NCBI GenBank assembly: GCA_900618795.1
Contig: UYJD01000007.1
Span: 1,006,385-1,070,384, forward strand
Source of the DNA: Cyanodermella asteris
Lineage: Eukaryota; Ascomycota; Lecanoromycetes; Ostropales; Stictidaceae
Direction of reading: 5' to 3'
DNA length: 64,000 nucleotides
Below, in pieces: positions 1 through 10,836 of this stretch (its first letter is position 1; each line of letters starts with the position of its first letter). The position numbers were made by a program, and so were the translations under genes. The notes below the pieces were generated by a model. That model worked only from the letters and a program-made list of their open reading frames with translations, ran no database searches and was not told the DNA's origin.

Positions 1-896
1 AGGTTAAGGATAAAATCTAGTGCTACTTTCTCTACTTTATTTGCGTATTAGATTTAATAGCTGTAGCTGCCTAGATAGAGCTATAAGGATAGAGTATTGC
101 TAATGCCAAAGCTATAGTGCCGTTTTAGAGTCACTTGCTAATCTATATTTAGTGTAGTATACTCTACAAGATTTAGTTATAAAAGCATATATTTACAATT
201 AATAAGGAAATTTTATGTTTTTATTTACGCTATAAATTAAGTACGAGGTGATATAAGGTCTAATGATAAGTAACTAGCTAGTCAGCTAGCTAGTCAACTA
301 ACTAGGTCACTATTTGCTATAGAATCTCTATTAGTAGCTTACTATTAAATAACATTATAGGTAGAAATCTATCTAGAATACTTAGCAAGATAGTTTTAAG
401 AGTTGAATAAGCTGAACCGTAAGCTCTGCGTCTACGAGATAATAGTTGAGTGGTTAAATTACTATTCAAAGCTTAGTAGATTAAATTAGTAGATTTCTAC
501 ATACTATTACCGCCTCATTTAGTAGAATATTTGATAGTTTAACAGCTTATTAAAACTTGACTGGAGAATCTAAGTGTCTATCTATATAATAGGTAGTAAG
601 TAATATCGTAGCTAAGATAGCTATTAAACTGGTTGATAACCATGTTACTAGTCTAACCTAGTAGAATTAGTTAATTAAATTAGCTAGTACTAAGTAAATT
701 TAATAGATTTTAAGTCGACTTAGTAATTAACTTATCTAAGGTGAGCGTTTTAATAGTTGATATGCTAAGCTTGATTAAGAAAATATTGCTACGCTAAGCG
801 ATAATTACTAAACTATAGTTAGTTTACAGTTGACTCTAAACGCGAATAATTAAGCTATATATAGCGTAAAACGTAGCTAATTTGACCTCAACATAA

Positions 897-916
897 CCCC
901 CCCCCCCCTTTTTTTT
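897..916 (+). repeat. C12-T8 homopolymer tract
   Basis: Twelve C residues are followed directly by eight T residues inside otherwise TA-rich DNA. It is a simple low-complexity tract with no gene nearby. The length may be affected by sequencing or assembly error. Confidence 0.85.
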
Positions 917-3900
917 AATGAATTAAACTAAGATTAGGTTGATAGTAAGTTCGACAGTTATCTAAATAGAGCCTTAGCTAGTTTTGATTATATATTAGAT
1001 AGCTAAATTAGTAAATACACTACTCTAGTCACTTTCCTAAGCGTAGCTAAATGATAAGTAAAGAAGTCGAATATAAAAAACGCTTAACCAGACGTTCAGC
1101 TACTTTATAGATAATTTTTTTGTATTTTAAAAGCTATCGTAGGCGATTAATCAAAAGTAAAAGTAAACGAAATATCTAAATATAACAAAAAATCTCTATA
1201 AAAAAAACTATAAAAAAACTAGGCTAACTAAGTTCTCTTAAGGGTTTTGACTTTAGAAAGTTTTCTTAGGCGACTATAGCTAGAACTATAGTATATAGCA
1301 CATAGATACTTTAGCTAAAATCGCCCGTTCTAGCTTTTTTTTTCAAATGCTTTTTTTCCCGTATAAAAATGTAGCTTAGCTATGGCTTGGCTGTGACAGT
1401 GCTTTTATAATTAGGCTGAGCATAATCATCACGAGAAAAGTTGCCTTAAATAGTTTCATTGTGAAGTCTAATCATAATCTATTTGCTTTAGTTAGTGTTA
1501 GCTGATTTAACTCCTTAACTCCATTAGATTAAGGCAACCACCTGAATAGTTACTAACTGGCCTTAAGTTCTAGATCACTTTGAGGTGGACGCGATATACG
1601 TAGTATTATGCAGCATTACCATCAAAAATTTCTAACTTTTTATACTGTACTACAGCAATAAAATATTGCTTTATTCTATCAGCTATGCAATGTAGTTGCT
1701 TGCTTTCTCAGTCTATTCTACAATCATAAATGACATGTCATGTTATCATAACCTTGCAGATTCTTAGAGATAGCGCTTTATTGATTGACGACAGTACCGC
1801 TCAAGTGGCAATGCGTGATATTATTACTATGTCATAGAGTAAAAAGTACATAATTGTGCTCACTTGCCTAGCTACTTTCACATCTTTAAGTACGACAGCT
1901 TAGAAATGCTTCTAATGCTTTAATATTACTTTACTAAGCGTGATTTTTAGAAGGATACTGATCACTTTGATGGAAAACGTGGCTCCTGACTATTGTTAAT
2001 TTAAAGGCGTTCAAAAATAATGTTAGTCGGAAAATTTAGCGTAAAATAGCTAGCTAGCTAAGGGTAAGAAGAGCTTAGTTGACGAGCGTTGGCAAATATA
2101 TAGGGTGTTAAGTGGTTAGTACTAAGAGATAAGGATAGGTTTGTTCAAAGTATCTTGCGTAAAGCGCTTAGAATGTAGCGATGGTTAGAGGACTAGAGAA
2201 CTTAGATAGGTTGTTTAACTCTTTAGTTGATGGATTGAAGCAGTTCTAACTGCTCTTTAGTTGTTTATCGCGCCGCTGAGCTTCGAAAGTCTTGCTAGAG
2301 CTTAAAGTCTTTTGTTTGACTTTGTAGTAATTTATAATCTTTTGATACATAACATTTATACGGTTTTCAGATGGCGTAAAGCTGCGATAATGCGACTTGC
2401 TCTTGCATCATGATAGTAATATTGTCGTAACGTTGCCGCAACTTTATAGTGTGGCAGTAATAATGAGTCACATTATTACATCACGTTATGTTTGTAGAAT
2501 TTATCAACAATATTATATAGTATCTTAGCAATGTCAGCTAGCATCACAAGACTTAAGTGATGTTACGTAAAAATAACTGAAAGTCATCAACCAAGGAACT
2601 CTATAGTCAAGACTCTTCAAGCAAGTTTCCTGAAAACATGGGAGTTCTAACATCTATCAGCAGCAATTATACCTATATATGACTTAGTACTAAGTTTCTT
2701 AACTAGGCTTTTGACTGTACTTGTCAAGCTCTCTATAGTAGCTATCTAAAATAGACATGCACTAATTTTTGAAGTGTTTTAATACGACGACAGAGCTTAG
2801 ATAGTATATTAGATATAGGATAGAAATTAAGATTTAGATAATGCCCAAATGAGGCTGCAGTGCGACAAGTAAATAATAGAGTAGTCGCAATAATACTATT
2901 TACAATCACTATAATACTGTGATCATAAAGATTACAACCCTGTGTACTGTAATTCCTAAGCATTATATAATGTTAAGCTTGGTGATCATATCACGTCTAT
3001 TATCACCGTCGTCACACAATTGCGATATTGTACCACGACTGTATTTACCACTTTAGTGGTCTACAGCAGGAACAAGACTTGCAACAAAAGGATAATTCTG
3101 TAATTGCTCCAGTCGAGCTCATGGTGGGGCAAAGTGTTTCTATAATAGCCGTCAGCCGTAGCTGAGTACTTACTTAATTGCTTATAGTAGGAATAGAGTG
3201 AAACTAACCATACAGTTCGTGTTACAAACTATTTCACCAAAAATTCAGCACTGTCATAGTCTTGAAAAAGCCTTGTCACAATAAATAGCATGACTCAAGC
3301 ATAACGACAAGATAGTGCGGAAGTTTCATTGCAAAATCTCCATAATGTCAGAAGTTTACTCAATCTGCTGTGACCTTCAAGTGACACACATACTGTAAGG
3401 TTATTCTTTAAATAGCACGTTGTAGAAACGCAAGATTGCGCGACATTCATGTAAATTAACTCTAGTAGCAATTCTACATATTGTCAGCCATTAGATTATG
3501 ACTATAGGCGATCCTTTCTGAGGGACAACGCCTTTCAAATTACCATACTTTTCGTCATCTAACATGATAAGTAGTAGTGCTCCTCAGCTTTCTTACAGGC
3601 GTAGAAGAGGATAAGCTTGTTAAAAAAAAAGAGTACATCTCTAAGTTCTTCTTATTTCAATAATAATGGAGCTAGGATAGTAGGATAATGATAATCATGA
3701 TGATGGTGTAATATCTCTATCAAGTCTATCTTTCCAGACTATTACAGATATTTCTAGAGCTACACATCTTTTTAGAGGAGAAAATTCCTAGTATAGAGAC
3801 TCATTTCTAAGTAATAATAGGGCGAGTAAATAGTTTGGTAGGTGACCCCTTTTTGTGGTTATGTTATAGAAGATTATATAATATTACAGTCACAAAGATC

Positions 3901-6150
3901 AGGAGACTATATTCAAATGAACTTGTAACGGTGTAGCAACATTGTGCAATCCTGACACTATAATTTCCTCAGGCAGTAATATATTGCCAAGCACCCGCCA
4001 ATCTTACTAACGCGACACTGATCTTACTAAGTATTTCACACTCCAGTATAGCCCGCTGAGCATGTCTCATGAATGTAAGAATTGAATTTAATATCGCTTT
4101 CAAATTGAAAACATAAAGTAAAGTTACTAGAGTATCATGACGTCATATCAAACAGTAATGTATCATTAAAGCAGCGTTTCATAAGTATTCCCTCATTATT
4201 GCTCACCAAAACACATGTTTCTGTAATTAATCCGCTTGAGTCTACAGGTACGAATAATACATGCATAATTCAAACATTAGACAATGAATATTAATCTAAC
4301 AATGAAAGGATTTGTAATAGGAAACTGGATAATGAAAATAGAAAACGCTCTGAAAAGTTAATAGCATTCCATCAGAATGATAGCTTTTGACATGCTGTAC
4401 GGTGACTACTTATATAAGCACCAAATGATTGTGCTAATGTTACAACTAAAGTAATGTGAAACTATTATAACAGTATTTTGATAACTTATCTTTATGCTAG
4501 TGTACTGTGTCGCAGCTTGTCATAAAGCTACAAGATTACTATAGCGTGTAATAAGCGTATGATGATACTAGAACACCACAATATAATAGCAATTTTACAG
4601 TATAAATACGTCCCTATGGTATTGTTTTTACGTTACAATTATATGTCATAGCGATTATGTAAGGATAACATCACATTTGAATTATAATTATTATGTTGTA
4701 ACGCTATGACATTCAAGTACTATAAAGATGAAGTATTGTATGAGTAAGCATCATACCTAGAGCGCTACTAGAACACTATAAAGTAGTTATAACTAATGAT
4801 TGGAATATTAATAGATAAAGATTATGCTGGAAGAGACCGCTATTGATAATTTTTACTACATTGCAACGTAGATAGCAATATGATTTCTTTAGAATAAGTA
4901 CTTTGACTTGACAACAATGCAGTGTTGTATATCTGTGGCGCTAGACCAGAGGTGAAATGCAAGTGTGTATTTTGATTAACATTCTTTAAGCAACAAAACT
5001 ACGTTGCATCCTTATTAGCTCAAGCAGATAAATAACCATAACCCCTAGCTGCGGACGTTTGATTTGTGACTACGGTGATAATACACGTGATCTGATCACA
5101 AAACACACTGTTAAGTCAAGCGACAGCACAGCCTCATTATTACAATATCTCACGTTGTCTCTTGCATGATAATAAAAGTATTTGTTACTACAGTTGCTTG
5201 CAGTGCGGTACTTACAGTTAAATTTCCGTTGCATTCGTTAATGTAGCGACCTGCTAGATTGCTTTCAAAGTTCTATTTAGTATCGTACAATCATAGTTAG
5301 ATATCGATCTCCGTAGGCAGGAGGCGTCTTCAAGTACTCAAGTATTGTATTTGTTGTTTTCGCTAAGAAAGTTTCATAGGTTAGGCATAAAGTTATCATT
5401 CACTTACTAAAGTAGGTCTTTAAATATAATTATAGAAACACAACAATCTCGTAGTCTCTCGGAAAGGACTATAGCATAGTAGTAAAACTTCGAAGCAAAT
5501 GCTGCTATTGAAACATAATATTGCACTCATCATATCTAATTTAAGACCTAATTCTAGTCTTATTTTCAGAATATGTATTTAGTACGTACTGCACAGTCGA
5601 GTGGCTACACACTTAATCAATATCTATAATAGCAAAAGTGGCTCTAAATTTCAAGCAATCTCTATTCTACCTAAATAAACCTCTGCTAGATCATCAGATC
5701 AATACTCTGTATTTACAAATGTGCTTATTCAAAACTAGATTTCGCCAAGAGTAATAGCTGTACATACGGGCCAAGGATTGATGGGAGATGATAACAATGC
5801 AACTTTTCTACAACGTAGATATTATTATAGAAATGATGTTGTTATAATATATTACATAACTATCACGTGAACTTGCTATAGTATCATAAATTTGTTTGAA
5901 GTCATTATACTTCTCTAATAAAAGTCATATTATAGCAACATTACAGTGATAATGCATTGTGGTTCTGTAGCAATTATATTACGTTAGTTTAAAATAATAG
6001 TGCAATTACATGATACTTATGTAATTATTAATAGACTATTTACTATAGTACTGCAATATCGTTGCCATATTGTATCATTATTGTGATATTGCATGCTGTT
6101 ATATCAAGATTACATTATAAATACGACAACAACAATAATAATTTAATAGA

Positions 6151-6180
6151 GCAGGCGCGGGCCACGTCCGCCCCGCCTGC
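6151..6180. repeat. GC-rich hairpin 1 in island
   Basis: A near-perfect inverted repeat: arms 6151-6160 and 6171-6180 pair over ten positions with one mismatch (outer seven, GCAGGCG/CGCCTGC, perfect) around a 10-nt loop. It lies in a short GC-rich island within the AT-rich block. It could be a transposon-end hairpin, part of a structured RNA, or chance in a GC-rich remnant. The function is unknown. Confidence 0.6.
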
Positions 6181-6194
6181 CAGACGGGTCGACC

Positions 6195-6218
6195 GTTGCT
6201 GTGTAACTAGGCAGCAAC
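6195..6218. repeat. Hairpin 2 in island
   Basis: A perfect 7-bp inverted repeat (GTTGCTG at 6195-6201, CAGCAAC at 6212-6218) with a 10-nt loop, 14 bases after hairpin 1. Similar GTTGC/GCAAC words recur across the AT-rich block, so this may belong to the same degraded repeat family. Confidence 0.55.
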
Positions 6219-6472
6219 AATAAAGTATACTGCGCGTGCCTATTAAGTAACAACAGAGTAAAACGCCGACAGCAACGCAAATATTTCATCCCACGAGGCC
6301 CAGCCCAAAGCTTTAGCAAAGGTCTAGGTCTAAGGCTATTGTAAAAGACTTAGACGTGCAAATAGTATGTAATAAATAGGTACGTCTTCAAGGCTAAGAC
6401 TAATATTTAGAGCTATAATAGAACATACTTATAAATAAAAATCATAGTAATCACGAGAGCTATATAGACGAA

Positions 6473-6676
6473 ATGCAAGCGCCAATAAAGCGTAAAGCAG
6501 ACGACCTAGACTTTATTTTCTAGAGAGCTTCCTAGGTCGATTACATAGAACTACACTTTTTAGATATTTCCCCTTATAGGCGGCCTTATATTGACGTAAT
6601 AATAAAGCTAGTAAGTAGTTCGATAGGTACTTTAGTCACTTTTCGCCGATATAGTATAGAGAGATTGCCTAAGTAA
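6473..6676 (+). pseudogene. Decayed coding-like remnant, family unknown
   Basis: This part of the AT-rich block has a less skewed composition. From an ATG at 6473 it reads in one frame as protein-like sequence interrupted by several stops. It is broken and has no intact neighbour. I do not recognise the family. The setting, a RIP-like block next to a hairpin-bearing GC island, suggests a fossil of a repeated or mobile element, but chance is not excluded. Confidence 0.3.
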
Positions 6677-9050
6677 TATGACTAAGATGCTACGGTTATA
6701 AAAGTGATAATACTACATTAGAATAACCTTGTGGTATTGCAATGATCTTGTGTAATGTTTTTGTTACCATATTATAACCCAGCCCAAATATTGTAGTGCT
6801 ATTGCATGATGTCGCGGCAACGTTGCTGCAATATTAACCATTAAATGGTGCAATTGTGAAGCTATGATCTCCTTAGATAGTAAAGTATCTCTATACTTTC
6901 AGTTCCACTTCCATGTCTTCATTATTGTCTCGTCTCACTCCGAGGATTATCCTTAGTTATCTAATCCTCAGTAAGTATCTAATGTCTGTTTTGTTAATAG
7001 TATTCTTTCCATACTACTATAATACTATGTGGCGATATGCACAGGAAGTATGACATCTTGCATGAAAAATTTAGCAGTAGTTATGTATGATTGTTTAGCA
7101 TAGACTTAAAAATACATTATTCCAAGATAACCCAGCAGTATGGTACCTAAATATCACGTCTTAGCAAATATAAAACATCACAAATTACTTAGGCTCTAAT
7201 TTTCGTCAATGACTTGCTGTAGTAGTGACATGGCACTACAATACTGCATTTAGCTATAAAAGTAAAATATACAATTGATCAATGAGCGCATAATTCAACG
7301 AGCTCCTAGCTATGCCAAAGTTTGCTATAAATCTATATTTAAAAAAAACAGTAGAAATCAGAAGAACTAGATGAGTTATGTCTAAAGTAGTGTAGACGGA
7401 GTGATGCAACGCTCTATACTAACTAGGTCCAAAGACTTATGATAGTAACGAACGAGTTACTATTAGCATCTGACTACTTATACATAGCTAGCTCATGTAA
7501 CTACCGTCTGCAGTAGTGATTACAAAAGTAGTAACGCAATTGAAATCCAACCTATATTAAAATAAAATAAACCCATATAATAATAAAGTCCATCAGCTAT
7601 AGTTGGCTTAGCTATGTCAAGTCCTGAGCTTTTCTATCCCTTTTTAGTGAAAGTTTCTCCGGGTATTTCTTATATTTATTAATAGTTTCTCTTTTTAATA
7701 AAGCTTATCTATTGAATCGCACACAGTCTTTAATAGTAAAGTGCTCTAACACTTTCATTTCGCTTTAATATTATAACAATTGATATCGAGATTGAAGACG
7801 GGGTTAACGGTTCACGAAATAGGAGTCTTTCAGATGGCAGGAATTTGATTGAGACTGAATCGTAAAGAGAAAAAAAGAATCTGCGCCTTTCTTTCTCTCC
7901 TAAGTATCGTTGCTCACGAGAGGTAATTATATTAGCTAGTAATTATAATTACGGCATTGTAGACGCCTCTTGGCTCATATGCCAATCAGGACTAGTTAGC
8001 ATCAGTAAAGGATATATCCCAATCTCTCGCCTCTGATAATAAATACTCTTTAACCACCTAGTCTTGGCCAGTCTGCAGTATTAGATCATTGTTATACCTG
8101 GTATCAGACTTACATTTTTCAAGCAGATCTTTTAATTTTCTATCAACCATAGGCTAGTTTTATTTAAGTATAGATATATGTAGATTGATAGTTACTATGA
8201 TAAGATAGTAAGCATAAGTACTATTAGCTTGGTACTTTAGCACTTTATATCACAAGTAGTAATAGACTTTTAGATGCTCGTAGATACTTTAATTATGCTG
8301 TATTTTAATATCTTTCTAAAATAGAAAGTGTCTCAAGAAACATTGCCATGTGATGGCCAAAGTCAAATTGAATACAAAGATAGTAGCAAAAGCACTGCTG
8401 CAGCTTAAAAACTTGACAATTTTGTGATGACTTTAAATATGTGGATAGATAATTAAATAGTTTGGCGTTTCATAGCATGAACATTTTAATTGATGTTAAT
8501 ACAATTCTACTTACAAATATAGACAACATATTGGGCCAAGATAGTCGTTAAGATACGGCACTTGACTTAGCGTAGAATGTTATTAGATAACTGCTAAGAC
8601 TTTATAACATAGCTAGTAGCTCGCTCATTATTGTCTAAACTAACTTATTTTTAAGATTATAGGAGAGACTATTACAGTAGATGGAAAGATGTCTACTCAC
8701 TCTCAAAAGTAAACCTAGAAGACATCGCGTCAGAAAATCTTAGTTTTAATTAAGACGACGAACATTAGTCTAATTAGAGATTTAGAATAGTAAGAAAAAC
8801 AGACTACGTGTCTTGGAAAGAGCTTTATATTAGTCAGCGAAATAGGCACTTAATACAAAGTAGCAAAGGCTTAAGATAAAGATATAAATAGGTCATATCT
8901 CCAACTCAAGAGAAGAGATTGAGACTCATCTATAGTTTAGATTTGAAAGCCACAAGAGGTAGTACTCAAAAGTGAAGATGGATATTCGCAATTAACTGTC
9001 TTTGCCAAAGAAGAAACGTGACTTTTAACACTCACAAGTAGCACTATGTA

Positions 9051-9704
9051 GGATTCACATGTTCCAACAACAGGCGCTGCCGTGGCGATTGAGGTTAGAG
9101 AGATAGTCCACCAGCTATGCTAAAGCACCGCAAATTCAGTCAACTGCCCTGAGACTGTTAGCCCCACTGATGATCGCGTGACTCGCCTCAGCAAGCTATC
9201 GGAGGCGATGCTTTGGGAGCCGGTGTGGGAGTTGACAACTGTGAGGGTAGAGGGTGCATCAACCTTACCAGTGCACCACACATTTCCATTCCAGTGCAAG
9301 CGCGGAAGCCCAGGACTGAAAATGCATTTTACATGACACGGCTGCCGCAAGTGCGGAGCTCAGCAAAAAGCTCAGCAAAAAGCTCAGCTCTAAGCTTGGG
9401 CCACAACGACCAGGCGCCATACTAGTGCGGGCGGAACTATTGGTGTTGCTCCGCAACATGAAGCTTAATACTTCGCCGAGAACGCCGACATGGTACGTCA
9501 TGGCCCGCAGAACAGCGGCCGATTGAGGAGAGTTGTGACGGCAGCTTGATTACTGAGCAAGCCACTGATAAAGGCGAGCACGAGAGCGCTGTCTTGCTTG
9601 TTGATCCTACTCCCTACGATAACAGTTCAATTGCCTCGCGTTCCTTCCGTTTCACACCAAGAGGCTGCATTGTATCCCGCGCAGCGAGCGTGCGATCTTC
9701 AATC
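9051..9704. other. Transition and upstream region of mir1
   Basis: This is the first stretch of normal composition after the AT-rich block. It probably holds the promoter and 5' leader of the phosphate carrier gene. A 12-bp unit (AGCTCAGCAAAA) is repeated about 2.7 times at 9357-9391. The overlapping small open frames on both strands here have no protein-like features and were not called. Confidence 0.5.
9357..9391 (+). repeat. Short 12-bp tandem repeat
   Basis: The unit AGCTCAGCAAAA is repeated about 2.7 times just downstream of the AT-rich boundary and about 315 bases upstream of the mir1 start. It is a minor minisatellite with no evident function. Confidence 0.8.
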
Positions 9705-10739
9705 ATGTCTGCCATCAAAGACGCTGCCGAAAAGGCTAGACCCAAACACATTGAGCTTTTCTCCCCCACATATTTTGCGACATGTACCATTGGCGGTATC
9801 ATAGGTGAGTACTCGCAACCCGGGCCAGAAGAGACGTATAGTCACTGAGTTCTATAGCTTGCGGTCCAACCCATAGCGCGGTAACGCCCCTCGATCTCGT
9901 CAAGTGCCGCCGCCAGGTCGATCCCAGCATATACAAGTCGAATTTTCAAGCCTGGCGCTCAATTGCGTCGAAAGAGGGCGTCCGAGGCATTTTCTTTGGA
10001 TGGGGCCCCACGTTTGTAGGATACTCCTTCCAAGGCGCCGGGAAATATGGGTTTTATGAGATGTTCAAGTATCTCTATGGAGAAAAGATGTTCCCGAACC
10101 TAAACAAAACTGTGGTCTACCTTGGGGCGTCTGCATCAGCTGAGTTCCTTGCGGACATTGCCTTGTGTCCCTTCGAGGCAATCAAGGTGCGCATGCAGAC
10201 CACGTTGCCTCCGTTCGCCCCAAACGCTAGACAAGGGTGGACGAAGGTCGTTGCAAGCGAGGGGTATGCCGGCCTTTATAAAGGCTTGAGTCCGTTATGG
10301 GCAAGACAGATCCCGTACACCATGGTCAAATTTGCCTCGTTCGAGGAAACGGTCAAGCAGATTTACAAATTCTTGGGCAAGCCAAAGGAGGAATTCACAG
10401 GCACGCAACAGATCGCCGTCAGTTTCGCTGGTGGTTATATTGCTGGAATAGGTTGTGCTGTAGTCTCACATCCAGCTGATGTGATCGTCAGCAAACTCAA
10501 TGCGGACCGACAAGGTATGAGAATCCCAACGACCATGAACAGGGCGAGCTAATGTCGGACCAGCGGGGGAAAGTGCAGGACAGGCGATGAGCCGCATCTA
10601 CGGCAAGATTGGATTCGCAGGTCTCTGGAACGGCCTTCCCGTGCGAATTGCCATGATAGGCACTCTGACGGCCTTCCAGTGGCTGATATACGATACTTTC
10701 AAGGTATCGATGGGTCTGCCATCGACTGGTGGCCACTGA
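9705..10739 (+). CDS. mir1: Mitochondrial phosphate carrier (Mir1/Pic2 type)
   Basis: SLC25-family carrier of the mitochondrial inner membrane, predicted to import phosphate for ATP synthesis. I read three exons, 9705-9804, 9858-10514 and 10564-10739, giving 310 residues, the usual family length. Both introns (53 and 49 nt) have GT..AG ends. Each of the three repeats keeps a carrier signature: [18 protein letters not shown] and a diverged PADVIVSKL. The C-terminal LWNGLPVRI and [14 protein letters not shown] are typical of fungal Mir1. The ATG at 9705 opens a short leader before IELFSPTYF, the start of the first repeat. The gene ends 97 bases from the stop of the convergent pex8. Mir1 rather than another carrier is supported by the [18 protein letters not shown] block; the paralogue Pic2 cannot be fully excluded. 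Confidence 0.95.
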
Positions 10740-10836
10740 CCGAAATACTACAAATTGCGAAGGCGCTCAGGAGCACAGGCGTTCTAGCTGAATCTAGGGA
10801 AATGAATCAACCTTATTATCATTGACGCATTTTCTG

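Larger units (their letters stand above)
1..9050. repeat. AT-rich, RIP-like gene-empty block
   Basis: This stretch is strongly AT-rich and dominated by TA, CTA, TAG and TTA words. Stops crowd all six frames; the longest open frame is about 73 codons and resembles nothing. The composition changes within about 100 bases near 9050 to ordinary gene DNA. Enrichment of TpA with loss of CpA/TpG is the known outcome of repeat-induced point mutation of repeated DNA in Pezizomycotina, so I infer an old, heavily mutated repeat cluster. The first 1.3 kb is richest in CTAG-type words, while 2.3-7.3 kb shows recurring GTTGC/GCAAC and TATTGCA-type words, so more than one repeat family is probably present. 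No terminal repeats or telomere repeats were found. The element family cannot be named from sight. Confidence 0.75.

Noticed and set aside
1-900. Subtelomere or telomere end
   Set aside because: No TTAGGG-type repeats and no telomere-linked helicase remnant are visible.
2742-2963. 73-codon minus-strand frame in the AT-rich block
   Set aside because: The longest frame there, but not longer than expected by chance and without homology features.
6473-6676. A working gene in the AT-rich block
   Set aside because: The frame is interrupted and isolated; kept only as a possible fossil.
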